NCBI GenBank assembly: GCA_029204045.2
Contig: CM055060.1
Span: forward strand, 54,726,177-54,790,176
Direction: 5' to 3'
DNA from: Tillandsia leiboldiana
Lineage: Eukaryota > Streptophyta > Magnoliopsida > Poales > Bromeliaceae
DNA: 64,000 bases
Positions 13,301 through 24,009 of this stretch are shown piece by piece. A program made the position numbers and the translations under genes. Positions within the stretch are counted from its first letter, which is position 1, and every line of letters begins with the position of its first letter. Under the pieces are notes generated by a model. It saw only the letters and a program-made list of their open reading frames with translations. It was not told the DNA's origin and searched no databases.

Positions 13301-16300
13301 CCTCCTCGCGAAATGGTGGTGGAAATTCCTCTCGGATAATTCCCAACAGTGGTGCACACTCGTCGAACGTCTGTAATATTCGAGAAGGTTACCTCTGAGA
13401 GAAGGAGCTTTCTTCATACGCCACTCCCAGTGGTGGCAGAGCGTGGTTACGACTAAGGAGTTTTTCAAGTGCGGGATTCAGTACTCAATCGGCGATAGGC
13501 GCAGGATTTGCCTTTGGTCGGACTTCTGGATTGGCCCTAGTTCGCTTATCTCTCTTTACCCTAGTATCTTTGCTTTGATTGTGAATAAAAATATTAGAGT
13601 TAGGGATTGTCTTGGCCGCAACGGTTGGAAGCGGGATAGGATCTTGCAGGGAGTTGAGACTAGGACTCCGCTAGCTAAAGAGATCATCCAGGTGCTTGCA
13701 GAACAGTTGCCCTGCTTCTCGGGGCTCAACAGAAATGACGAAGTAAAATGGAGATGGACCAGATCGGAATGTTTCTTGGTCAAATCTTGTTACAACTTCT
13801 TAAGAGATAGTGGAGTGTTAGTTACTAAGTTTGGTCGGATCTGGAAGATTAAGACTCCACTGAAGGTCAAAATTTTCGTTTGGTTGGTGCTGCGGCGTAG
13901 GGTGCTTACGGTGGATAATCTGCTAAAAAGAGGATGGACTGGGGAGACAGAGTGCGTCCTATGTTCGCTCCAGTCTGAATCGCTCGATCATCTGTTTGTG
14001 TGTTGTGGGGTGACTAGATCCCTGTTGATGCGGCTTCTACCAAACAAGCGCATGCTAAGTTCCTGTACCTGCTCGGCGAAGCTTTGGGAAGGAAGCATGA
14101 TCAAGGGAGGTGCCGCGGGACGCAGGGAACTTGAAACTATTGCAGAAGTGTGGTGGACAATCTGGCGAGAGAGGAACAAACGAATCTTCGAGCACAAAAA
14201 GTCGAGTTTGTTGCAGTTGTTGGCAGAGATCCGTGTCTGCAGTCCTCTTTGGAATTCCTTTTGTTAGTTTTTTTTTTTTTTTTTTTTTTTGGTCTCCTGT
14301 TTCTGAAGCCTTGCTGCTTCGAGTTATAGCTTAGTTCAAGTTTTATTTGAATGAAGCGGTAGCATGCTACCTTCCCCTCAAAAAAAAAAAAAATTTGATG
14401 ATCAGGGGAAACGGTTAGAGGCCCTAGTAAGAACAAGAAAAGGCTGCAAATATATTGATACAACAGACGGAAAAAAAAAGAAACATGAGAATGGCTGAAA
14501 AAAAAATGTATTATTTGAATAATGAATATTATTTGATAAGTAATATCTATTTCTGAGTCGTCCAATTTGAAAGGTAGCGCTAGCGCTACCCACTAAATGA
14601 TAATAGGTATTACAGTTCTACAACTTCCGTATCGAAGCAATATGCTGCTCATCACTGATTACTTTTTAAGTTTGAAGTGCTGCTGATCAATTAAAAATTA
14701 TTAGCACTTTGAAATGCTGTACAATTCTGGCATTTTCCCCTATACTTAAATTTTGTACATTCAAGTAATAGATTAAGCTTTCAAAGACAACGCAATAAAA
14801 AATTAACAGCAGACATTTTTTTAGATTCCCCCGTAAAAATTTGATAGAACAAGTTTCCAAAGGTAAACGTAATAACACTTACCCAAATGCACTTCGCAAC
14901 AATGCACATTCATTGTCTAGAAATATGGGAGCTTCCATACAGCCTCTAGCCCATGAATGAAGGCATAGTCGAACACATGCATCATATGCAATCACACAAT
15001 GCCAAGGCCCTTGTGCACTAGAACAAATTTTCGAGCCCCAAAAGAAAATTGTTACCAGCAATAGAATAGAAATGGAAGGTTGAAAATCGACCAATAAATC
15101 AACATAGAATGAGGAAATGCTGGTAAATGTTTCATCTGGTACCTAGCATGAAAGGTGGGAACCCGAGCCGGCAACAAACTATAAAAGACACCAACTTCAG
15201 CACCAATTGAATGGCTCCTATGGGGCAGAACATGTAGTTCAAATTTATGACAAATAAAACAGCATAATAACATATTATTTTCTGATGCAGATGTTAAACA
15301 TTATTAGAAGCTTAAGGACCTGGAACTATGATCAGGCTTATCGGTTACCCCATTAACAGGATAACTTGCTTCTTTTTCTACGTTTGAACCACTTGAACCA
15401 ACTACACCAGTACTGCAAGATTCGGCTGCAGGTGCTTGAACAGCAGCTCGGCCAACTTCTCGATCACAACCATGAATTGGTGATCCAGTGGGAACATCAG
15501 AAAAAGCATCCTGCATAACATTCTAGATACGTGTGAGCAGAATTCAGAGAGAGTACAAATCAAGCGCAAGGCGCTGCAGTACATCTCCAGTGGTAAAATC
15601 TTGCATCTCCAATGATGAATGACGTTGTAAGCCATTGACAAAACCTAAAAGGAAAGATGAAGCAAGCCTGCTTTCTTGGGCAGGGGAAAATACAAGTGAA
15701 AGATGTGAATTGTTCTTGTAAACTACATACAATTATAGCTTGCTTTTTTCAGGTATAAGAGCCAGAAAATATAGAAAGACAACAAATATTGACGTGGAAT
15801 TAACTTCATAAAAGTAGCCATACATGACAGCGCTTTCATTTATTTCAATAAATAACAGTAAATAAAGTTGCAAAAATTGCAAAAAGAATATGGTACCTGT
15901 ACTTATATTACTGCAAAATATCATGTTTGAAATTTAACATGCTTCAACTGTGAACAAAAATTTTCAGATTACTGATTGTAACTACCAAAAAAACATCATG
16001 GAACTGAACTAAATTCCTCTAAGCTTACCATTTTTTTCATTCAGCTCTATACTATATACTTTGGATTTTAGCTTCATATAACTACAGCATATTAATCACG
16101 TGAATTCTTTATATTGTTAAACCAGAGGAACTTTCTTCTATCCTCACCCACTGACAACACGCTTAAGAATAGTCTGTCTCGAGGACGCGTGACATATATG
16201 TCATGGAGGGCAAACACAAATGATTACGACATACAAGAAGATCGAAAAGAACATAAACAAGTAGACCTTTGAAGTATCAAAATCATAAAAGAAAGCAAAA

Positions 16301-17142
16301 CGAGCGAACCATCTCGGAAAAATTCTCCGCGTTGCCTCGAAATGAAACATGGCGAGAGTTGCTTCGGGACCGCTTTCCCAACGAAGCCCCGCTGCATTTA
16401 TCAGCGGGAAAATTGGTTTCTTCTATAAAGGGGTCGTTAAAGGCGCAGTTCTCTGCAGGATAACTCCCTCTTTTATCCACACCAACCATCTCAGCTTGAC
16501 TGGTAACTTCTTCGCGAAAACGAGAGTAGCTGCCCTCGCCATTATCCTTCCCCACCTGAGAAGCAAACTCCAAGCTACCACCCGAATCCGATAACTCAAT
16601 CTCTTCCTCCTCCTCTGTATACCCATTGTCCCGAACCGGATCCTGCCTCAATGAACTGAAAGCCGAATTTCTGTCACTTGAATAGTAATTACGCCCAGAA
16701 ATCTGATCTGCATATCGTTTTCCAACAAAGGCTCCATCAGAAACCCTCGATCCAGATACATCATTCGACGGTGACGGGTCAATGTAATACTTTCCACTGC
16801 GAATTTCCTCCACCTCGGTATCCGACGACACATCCATGTCGGACCCGGATTCGCCGTAATCCTCAATGCGGATGGCGCGGGCGATGGGAATCGCCCCAAC
16901 AGGGAGGTGCCCACTCCTAAACCTCTCCGGCGGTGGAATGCCGAGCCCACGGCCACTGCCGCTGCTCTGCGAGCGCAGCGGCTCGATCCAATGCTCCTGG
17001 GTTCGAATCGGAGACAGGTCCTGTACATTACCTCAAGATCAATCCATTAGTACACCAAGAACATAGAAAACGAGAAAGAATTCGAAATTCTCACCTCGCG
17101 AACCCATCGAAGGGCATGAGGATCCAGACCCTCTGTAAACAT
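4337..17142 (-). CDS. Large conserved plant protein of unknown function (At5g65440/At4g24610-like)
   Basis: Twenty-two coding exons on the minus strand join in frame to about 1248 residues. In transcript order: 17142-17095, 17020-16310, 15510-15320, 15178-15143, 15017-14883, 11962-11844, 11651-11349, 11280-11193, 11017-10912, 10825-10715, 10117-9954, 9578-9458, 8890-8666, 8335-8145, 7520-7353, 7267-7162, 6907-6770, 6658-6494, 6155-5955, 5494-5300, 4666-4595, 4489-4337. The N-terminus MFTEGLDPHALRWVRE, the acidic serine-rich exon 2, and the blocks CVIAYDACVRLCLHSWA, MVFENYKSLDESLPSG and VLDDTFASQLQQLLGNALQ match, from memory, a plant family annotated only as unknown protein. No catalytic motif, signal peptide or clear membrane segment is seen. 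The GTTCGC donor of exon 2 is unusual, so the exon 2-3 junction is the weakest. A LINE lies antisense in the intron between exons 5 and 6. Confidence 0.82.
12269..12280. repeat. LINE target-site duplication, left copy
   Basis: TTTGATGATCAG is identical to the right copy at 14394-14405, which follows the poly-A tail. Confidence 0.9.
12281..14267 (+). pseudogene. LINE ORF2 remnant: reverse transcriptase plus zf-RVT domain
   Basis: One frame carries reverse transcriptase from the region SPSQAAFLKGRSILDSF onward, with motif A (KADFEKVYDKVSW), the HQGDPLSPYLF motif, and the catalytic YADD box in CIQYADDTFFF. Further on is the zinc-binding zf-RVT region, with KIFVWLVLRRRVLTVDNLL and C-x2-C followed by H and C residues. 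A single TAA at 13374-13376 interrupts the frame, and the same frame then runs open to 14267, so damage is light. The N-terminal endonuclease domain is missing because of 5' truncation. The element cannot move by itself. Confidence 0.9.
12281..14393 (+). mobile_element. 5'-truncated LINE (non-LTR retrotransposon) in an intron
   Basis: The insert is about 2.1 kb. It begins abruptly inside the reverse transcriptase region, ends in a run of A (14380-14393), and is bordered by the same 12 bp, TTTGATGATCAG, at 12269-12280 and 14394-14405. This is the signature of target-primed reverse transcription with 5' truncation. It lies in the minus-strand host gene's intron in the opposite orientation, so its poly-A reads as poly-T in the host transcript. 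A second homopolymer, about 25 T, follows the ORF at about 14266-14290. Confidence 0.93.
14394..14405. repeat. LINE target-site duplication, right copy
   Basis: TTTGATGATCAG directly after the poly-A tail matches 12269-12280 exactly. Confidence 0.9.
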
Positions 17143-17720
17143 GGCGAATTCCAACCCCGGTTTCGATCTAAAAGCTTTTCTTATTTAGATTTCAGCAACA
17201 AAAAAAAAAACGAAAGAACAACTTGCAAGAATTTAACAACAAGAATAAATTTCTGCAGATAGTAAGCGATTCCAATCAATCACTAGGGTTTAGCGTTTAC
17301 GTCAACACAAGAAATCACCGATATATATAATGCTTAACGTGAATTGTCAAATATATAGCTCCAAAAATTCTCGTGAATCGAATTAACAACAAGAACTGAA
17401 ACGATCACGCACACATAATAATTTCGAAACAAGAATCGGTGAAAATAAATTCTAAAAATCAAAAAAAAAATTGAAAAAGAAATAAGAAAAGAATCCTTAC
17501 AAGAAGAGGAGTGATTAAAATTGAGATAACAACATAATCTGGGAGACGATTCGCTCCTCTCCTCTCATTTTTTTTGCAAAAAAAAACAAAAAAAAAAACA
17601 ATTTAGAAGTAGAGGAGTTAGTGAGAGAGAGAGAGAGAGAAAGTGGCGTGGAGAGTGTGAGAAAAGAAAGGAATTGGAATAACTACGGTCGAATTATTTG
17701 CGTTTTTAACGGAAAGCTGA
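17143..17720 (-). promoter_or_regulatory. 5' UTR and promoter region of the large unknown-function gene
   Basis: Upstream (higher coordinates) of the ATG at 17142 the sequence is AT-rich with poly-A runs. At 17622-17641 there is a (GA)n tract, which reads (CT)n in the sense of the gene. Pyrimidine tracts of this kind are common in plant 5' leaders. No clear TATA box was picked out. Confidence 0.4.
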
Positions 17721-18163
17721 AGCAACTCTTTGACGCCGTTAGTGGGGAGCGCAATGTGAGGATGACGTGGCGGCGGTGCCGTTAGAGAAAGCAACGGTCG
17801 AACGTTAACTGGGGGGTTGGAGGTGGTGGGAAACGCTCAACGACCTGTTCCCTCGTTTTCCTGTACAACAAACGCTGTCTTGGTTCCTGTAACTTTTTTT
17901 TTCCGACCGCTTCGTCTGAGTGACACGTGTCCCATACAACGGCTCAATTTAAATGGCGGTAGGCCAATTAAAAAGGCCCACGTGTCCTTTAGATTACCGT
18001 TGACTCGTATATGCCAATTATTATTATTCTACATGATCCTCTTCACAAAAAAAATGCATTATAAAATGATTTTGTGCTAGTTTAAGAAGGTTGGTGAGTT
18101 AGTTTACCAAATTCAGAAGGTGTGATGTGATAGTACTCAAAGAGAAAATTTTGTGATGGGTAT
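17721..18163. other. Intergenic sequence, no gene recognised
   Basis: Moderate GC near 17720-17960, probably still upstream region of the large gene, then AT-rich. Open frames here show no family features. Confidence 0.4.
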
Positions 18164-18172
18164 TATTTTTAA

Positions 18173-18995
18173 GAAAAATGCTATGTGTACCGTAAGGGGT
18201 GTGTACATCTCATACCCCCACCCATCTAAGGATGGGGTGTGATGATGAATCACTTGATGTGACCCGTAAAAAATATCGTCACCATTAAAATCAGGGACGA
18301 AGCTATGTTAAGGCCCAAAGGGGCCATGGCCCCCCCCAACTTTTTAATATTACTTATTAGTCCTAAGTACTAATTTAATAAAAAAAAATTTAGATAGCCA
18401 TGGCCCCCCTCAGCTTTTTAATATTTGCTTAATTTATTTTTGGTGCCAATATATATATATATTTTCTTCTCTATATATATTTTAAATAAGTCAAAATATA
18501 TTAAGAGTCGCATACTTATAAGGTATTTTGAAATACATCCCTTAACTCCAATTTTTTTTTTTTTTTTTTATTTCTACCTAGTGAACTATTTTATTTAACA
18601 AAATAAAATATTATATTAAATTTAATAACTATTTGATCTAATAATCATTAAATGTTATAATTTTATTTATTAAAAATACTCAGAAATAGATCAATCGCTA
18701 ACTGAATTACTGTTAGATTTAATATAATTTATAGTTATTTAAATATAATAATATAAATAAAATAATTAAAATTAAATATCTGTAATTAAAAATTAATTTT
18801 AATATTTTTACATTAATTATTAAATTAATAATTTTTTTTAAAAAAAATTGATTAGATAAAATTATATTTATCTGCTAAAATTTTTATTTACATATATTTT
18901 GGCCCCCCTCATGATTTAATTCTGGCTTCGTCCCTGATTAAAATAGTGGAGATGTATGATGTACACCCCTTCGGAGTGTACATGTAGCATTGCTC
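18173..18995. mobile_element. MULE-type MITE (copy A) split by a hAT-type insertion
   Basis: Ends read GAAAAATGCTATGTGTAC on the left and GTACATGTAGCATTGCTC on the right, forming imperfect inverted repeats. They are flanked by a perfect 9-bp duplication, TATTTTTAA, at 18164-18172 and 18996-19004, the length typical of Mutator-like elements. Without the inner insertion and its duplicated 8 bp, the element is 170 bp, matching the 172-bp copy at 42074-42245 almost throughout. Confidence 0.9.
18292..18936. mobile_element. Non-autonomous hAT-type element nested in a MITE
   Basis: The 645-bp element has inverted termini CAGGGACGAAGC and GCTTCGTCCCTG and a perfect 8-bp duplication, ATTAAAAT, at 18284-18291 and 18937-18944. 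The 8-bp duplication and CAGGG-type ends fit plant hAT elements. Inside, a C-rich word (GCCATGGCCCCCC) followed by CTTTTTAATATT occurs twice near the left end. No transposase frame is present. The undisturbed site survives in the related MITE at 42 kb. Confidence 0.9.
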
Positions 18996-19097
18996 TATTT
19001 TTAAATGTATCAATCATCGTGCTCCGTTATACTCTTATTAATATCATACAAATGAGCTTTTACAATTAATCATATATAACTGTGACCTTCATTGCTA

Positions 19098-19100
<3 letters not shown>

Positions 19101-19183
<83 letters not shown>
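19101..19183. repeat. (TA)n microsatellite
   Basis: About 83 bp of uninterrupted TA repeats in AT-rich intergenic DNA. Confidence 0.95.
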
Positions 19184-19188
<5 letters not shown>

Positions 19189-20136
19189 TTAGCTATAAAC
19201 CAATGCCAATTAGTCATTGGTTGATTTTCACTTAAATTGATATCTTGTATACCACGACAGTACGATCAATTATAAATCCACTTAATTTTGTGAGGTTTAT
19301 AGAGGAACGATATTAATTAAAATATTCGATTATCTGATCTAACTAACTGAATCTGAGCGTACTATGCATATATATAATTGTAATAATTATTCATACATTC
19401 ATACATCATTTTTCTATTGAGCTTAAGTTTTATATTAGTTAACTAGGTTGTTCCTTAACTAAATTTCATGTGTTATATATAATTACCACAACTTTGGGAG
19501 TAAATGAACCAAACGCAAGCAAGCATTAATGTAAGCTCAAACCTTACTAGTATATATGGTATTTTGTGCTCGAAATAGATTTGCATAGGACAACTACTCA
19601 TGCATTTAATTAATATATAGTCTTAGTAATGAGATTGCTAGTATCTTTATTTAGATAAATTTTGATCAAACCTATTTTCTTTGGCTCAATTAATTCAACA
19701 CCTTTTATGCGGCACCAAACATCAATTATATTTTATCTTTTTTTGTCTAATTTTTACTTTAATGGAGCTAAAACACAAGTGAGCTAAGAAAAGCTCAAGC
19801 TCACTTATTGAGAAAGCTATTTGAGTGATCTCTTGTCTTTTTTGAAGAACAACAACTCAAATGAGCAAAGGAGTTGAACTTACATGCTTATTTGGCTTTC
19901 CTTGATTTTTTTTGTGGAAGTTTGCCGAGTTTGTTAAGTTGCCTCAAAATGTATTAATACACTCTTTTCATTATTATTATTTTTTTTTCTAATACCTTTG
20001 TGTTAAAGCAAAACCAAAAATTTTGAATATTTTTTTTTCAGAATTTGAATTTTAAAAATTATTTCAGCTTTTAATTACAATAAAAGTGTTTTGTCTGTAA
20101 ATACTGGATTATTTTCTTCTGGAAATACTTAACATG

Positions 20137-20138
<2 letters not shown>
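19184..20138. other. AT-rich intergenic DNA, nothing recognised
   Basis: No open frame of note and no terminal repeats were found between the two (TA)n tracts. Confidence 0.4.

Positions 20139-20215
<77 letters not shown>
20139..20215. repeat. (TA)n microsatellite
   Basis: About 77 bp of pure TA repeats. Confidence 0.95.
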
Positions 20216-20216
<1 letters not shown>

Positions 20217-20256
20217 CTCAGATCGTGCTTTCTTGGTAGTTGCATAGTTACATTAA

Positions 20257-20426
20257 GCAAAATGCTAAGTGTACATTTATTTTTTGGTGTACATCGTACA
20301 CTCCACCTATTCTAGGATGGATGAATTTCATCCATCACTTCGAAGTGATGGGTAGAGAAGCCCCAGCCTTGGATGGGTGGGGTGCAGGATTTACACCCAA
20401 AAATAAGTGTAGAGGTAGTATTGCTC
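20257..20426. mobile_element. Diverged MULE-type MITE (copy B)
   Basis: The ends AAAATGCTAAGTGTAC and GTAGTATTGCTC resemble those of the 18-kb and 42-kb copies, and the length, 170 bp, agrees. The centre has a palindromic CACTTCGAAGTG core flanked by the inverted words ATCCATC and GATGGGT. No matching 9-bp duplication remains, so this copy is older. Confidence 0.65.
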
Positions 20427-20439
20427 AAAAAAAATCGCG

Positions 20440-20975
20440 CGGGGTGACATGATGCTTGGACCACGTGCCTAATCTATATCGGGGAGAAGATAAAAGACAT
20501 ATGGTGCATTTGGAGCCAAAAAAAAAAAAAAAAAAAAAAAAAGCACCGGAAAATTTTTTGGACAGAAATTATATTCACCTCATTATCTAATTTATAAAAT
20601 TATAATAAAAATAATTTTTTATCATTAAATTACACATGTTGACTAATTAGAGTTAAGAAATATTTAATTATGACAGATGCAGGATATTGAATTTATTATA
20701 TTTGTTAACTAATTAAAATATTTACTGTTCTTTAATCTTATCATTAAAATATTTTTTATTAAAATATCAAGTTTAAATATCAAGGGAATATTTTTTTGTT
20801 TTCCGCTGTTAGCTCATATCTACTTAAATTAAATAAAATAATTTTATATTTTAAATTGTTATTTGTGTTATGAGTATACTTATTAATTGCTATATTTGAT
20901 TTATTTTGATTTTTTATTTGTAATTTATTTTTAAATTTAATTTGTTCCGGATTTTTTTTGCTTGAGATAATTTTA
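20440..20975. other. AT-rich intergenic DNA
   Basis: A poly-A run at about 20519-20541 is followed by low-complexity A/T sequence. No gene is seen. Confidence 0.4.
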
Positions 20976-20978
20976 AAA

Positions 20979-21200
20979 TATAAAATAATATATAAATATT
21001 TAATAAATAACAATATTACTCATTCACAGAAAAAAAATGGTACAAAAAATAAAATAAAATAAAATTCAAACCTTAAAATGAGATTCACAGTAGTCTTAAT
21101 ATATTAAATTCGTTGTTTTACTATCCATTTGAAGATAAAAAAGGGTTCGACTGTTAATCATGACAACTTATTTAGAGATTAAGATATAAATTATATATAA

Positions 21201-21278
<78 letters not shown>

Positions 21279-22695
21279 TTAATAAATAAATAAAAAATAT
21301 CAATTAGAGAAAAAAAAAGTGGATAAAAAATTTGAAAATATTTCTTTTGCCGCCAAAAAAAAGTACATTTTTTGAAAATATTAATAAATAAAAAAATAAA
21401 AAATAGAATGTGGAACTTAGTTTTTCTACGTAGATATTTTTTGCAATAATCTTTTATTATTTTTTTAAAATTTATTTATTTTTATTTTTTTATAAATAAA
21501 TAATTAAAAAAATATCATTTAGAGAAAAAAAAATGGATGCAAAATTTGAAAATATTTCTTTTCTCACAAAAAAAAGTATAAAATTTGAAAATATTAATAA
21601 ATAAAAAATAGAATGTGGAACTTAGTTTTTTAAGTAGATATTTTTTGTCATATTTTTTTATTTTTTAAAAAATTTGTTTTTTTAATTTTTTTATAAATTT
21701 GATTCTTTTTAACTTTGATTTTTTTTTCAGCCAAAATGATAAAGAAATTAAAAGTAAAAGATTTGAAAATAATTTTTTTGTAAAAAAAGAATATTTTTAT
21801 AAATTAAATTAAAAATTGATTTTTTTTAATTTTTTTATAAATTTGATTCTTTCTAAATTTAATTATTTTAATTATTGATTTGAATATTTATTAATGACAT
21901 GAATATATATTTAAATTAATTTATTTTAAATTTTATTATATTATTAATATTTATTTTAATTTTTTGTGTAAGAAAAAAAAAACCAAATTTTTTTTCCGCC
22001 AAAACGATAAAACCAAATTTTTTTTCTGTACGAAAATAATAAAAAAAAATATCCGTTTGTTTAAAATAATTTTAAAATATAGAAAAGATATAAAATAATA
22101 CATAAATATTTAATAAAAAAAATGTGGAACTTATTTTTTCTACCTAGATATTTTTTAACATATTCTTTTATTTTTTTAAAAAAAATTGATTTTCTTTTTT
22201 TTTTATAAATTTGATTTTTTCTAAATTTAATTATTTTGATTGTTGCTTTAAATATTTATTAGTGACACGAATATACATTTAAATTAATTTATTTTTAAAT
22301 TTTGTTATATTTGATTTGTTTCGATTCCTTTTGATTTGTAATATATTTTTTAAGTTTAATTTGTTTTGATTCCTTTTGATTTGTAATATATTTTTTAAAT
22401 ATAAAAAAAATATAAAATAATATATAAATATTTAATAAATAATAATATTATTAATTTACTGAAGAAAAAAATGATACGGTAAAATAAAATAAAATAAAAG
22501 TCAAATCTTAAAGTCCAATTCGCAGTGTCTTTGATATATTAAATTTGTTGACTTTACCGCCCATTCGAAGATAAATAAAGATTCAAAAGTTGATCATGCC
22601 AACTTATTTTTAGATGAAAATAAAAATTATATATAATAATATATATAAACTTAATAAATAATTAAAAAATATCAGTTAGAGAAAAAAGAGGATGC
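20979..22695. repeat. Pair of long AT-rich direct repeats with a tandem-like interior
   Basis: A block of 250-300 bp at about 20979-21325 recurs at about 22411-22695. Shared words include TATAAATATTTAATAAATAA, GGTA-AAATAAAATAAAATAAAA, a CCATTTGAAGATAAA / CCATTCGAAGATAAA pair, and a final AAAAAATATCARTTAGAGAA. Between them, a unit containing GAATGTGGAACTTAG repeats at 21407 and 21610 (203 bp apart) and more weakly near 22120. The first long copy contains a (TA)n tract at 21203-21275. This could be a decayed LTR pair or a segmental tandem duplication. No coding domain is visible inside. Confidence 0.6.
21203..21275. repeat. (TA)n microsatellite
   Basis: About 73 bp of TA repeats inside the first long direct repeat. 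The corresponding place in the second repeat has only a short TATATAA stretch. Confidence 0.95.
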
Positions 22696-22699
22696 ACAA

Positions 22700-22835
22700 G
22701 CCTATTCATATTTGTGAATTTTTTATTATTGAATTTGTATTGAGATTTGTACTTTTAGATGGGGTGTACACGTAGTATTTTCCTATTTTTATTTGTGGTT
22801 TTAAAAGTATATAAGCCCTACTCTCTCTCCCTCTC
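22700..22835. mobile_element. Degraded hairpin MITE carrying a MULE-MITE end
   Basis: The left part (TTTGTGAATTTTTTATTATT and following) and right part (GGTTTTAAAAGTATATAAGC, then CCTACT) match the arms of the hairpin MITE at 32371-32580. Between them lies a fragment GGGGTGTACACGTAGTATTTTCC that matches one end of the MULE-type MITEs. This is a mosaic of two families. Confidence 0.5.
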
Positions 22836-22847
22836 TATATATATATA

Positions 22848-23055
22848 TAGAACTAGCTGAAATACTATTAATAGTATCAACCGTTGAATTAAAAGATGTG
22901 TGATTGATATGATAGTGGGACATTTGAATTTAATAGGTGGTTGGAAAAATAATAAATTCTAACGGATGAAAATAATTAAAGGAATTGATCTAAGAATAGA
23001 AAATTTGATAGCACCAAATATTTAATACTATCGATAGTATAATAGCCGGACTCTA
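22848..23055. mobile_element. MITE with palindromic ends
   Basis: The left end TAGAACTAGCTG is followed by a TACTATTAATAGTAT palindrome. The right end, read in reverse complement, is TAGAGTCCGGCT followed by TATTATACTATCGATAGTAT. Length is about 208 bp and both sides are TA-rich. The family is not identified. TA-rich flanks hide any target-site duplication. Confidence 0.55.
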
Positions 23056-23319
23056 TATATACACCCCGAAAGGGGTGTACATCCTACACCCCACCCATCC
23101 AATAGGTGGGGTGCCTTTGGGGTCACTTGACCCCTTCTCACACCCTCACCCATTGGATGGGTGAGGGTGTAGGATGTACATCCCGGATGGGGTGTACATA
23201 TAGCATTTTCCTATGAGTGCTGCTACCTATACACCTCCTTGGGGGTGTATATTTTACACCCTACCCCATCCTGGGGTGGGGTGCATTTCACCCGTCACTC
23301 GATGAATGAAGTGCATTTC

Positions 23320-23325
<6 letters not shown>
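23056..23325. mobile_element. Two adjoining MULE-type MITE fragments (copies C and D)
   Basis: About 23056-23211 holds ACACCCC...GGGGTGTACATCC, paired ACCCATCC/GGATGGGT words and a terminal GTGTACATATAGCATTTTCC. About 23212-23325 starts with TGCTGCTACCTATACACC and continues with CCTACCCCATCCTGGGGTGG, then runs into a (TA)n tract and lacks its right end. Both share the core design of the 42-kb copy. Confidence 0.6.

Positions 23326-23391
<66 letters not shown>
23322..23391. repeat. (TA)n microsatellite
   Basis: About 70 bp of TA repeats directly at the broken end of MITE copy D. Confidence 0.95.
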
Positions 23392-23396
<5 letters not shown>

Positions 23397-23877
23397 AAAT
23401 GCATGTAATTGGATGTTATAGATATTTTTGGAAATAACGGTAACAGAATTTTTTCCCGTGAGGTAGCAGTGAGGAGCAATAAATTTCTACCGGCGGTCAC
23501 TACAGCGCAGAAAACACCTGAAATGTATTCCAATGCTCCACCCAAAAATAGTTGTCTGCTGGACTTGGTTTACCACGTCGCAAGTGTACCGAGCCTCATC
23601 CCATCACTACTTAAAATCACTATTCTATTATCTTTACTAGACTAGATGTTTAAAATAAAATTTATATAGAAAATTATTTATTTTGTATATCTTACACGTA
23701 GCTTATCCTATATTTAATAATTTAATAAAATTTTAATTTACTTAAATAGTACAAAAAAATAATAATAATAATTACAGGAGGGTATTACAAAGCTACGAAA
23801 GGGTAGAATGAGTAGATAATTCAGTGGTCCACCGATGACGTGGCAATTCGGGTTCAAGGAAATATCAAGAGACTATC

Positions 23878-23885
23878 AGTATAAA
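23878..23885 (+). promoter_or_regulatory. Probable TATA box of the 14-3-3 gene
   Basis: TATAAAGA lies about 130 bp before the ATG. It is followed by a pyrimidine-rich leader (CTCTCTCT and repeated CGTCTTCTT words at about 23929-23978), a usual layout for a monocot 5' UTR. Confidence 0.5.
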
Positions 23886-24009
23886 GAGTACCCAGCCGAG
23901 GAACGAGCGACGGTAGTAGCAGCGGAAGCTCTCTCTCTGTTTCTCTCTCTACCCCTTCGTCTTCTTCGTCTTCTTCGCCCTCGCCCTAGGGTAACCTAGT
24001 TCGCTCGCC

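Noticed and set aside
12408..13468. Antisense ORFs over the LINE reverse transcriptase
   Set aside because: They are shadows of the LINE coding frame with no recognisable domain.
15544..15732. Additional exon of the large gene at 15.6 kb
   Set aside because: The frame is open but matches nothing remembered from the family, and the modelled splice from exon 2 to exon 3 already preserves frame.
17817..18080. 87-residue ORF at 17.8 kb
   Set aside because: It shows no family features, has low-complexity ends and lies in the upstream region of the large gene.
20979..22695. Full LTR retrotransposon
   Set aside because: No TG...CA borders, primer site, purine tract or pol domain was found between the two repeats.
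23288..23545. Open frames across (TA)n, (CT)n and (CA)n tracts, such as those with repeated I-Y, L-S or H-T residues
   Set aside because: They are produced by dinucleotide repeats lacking stop codons and have no protein features.
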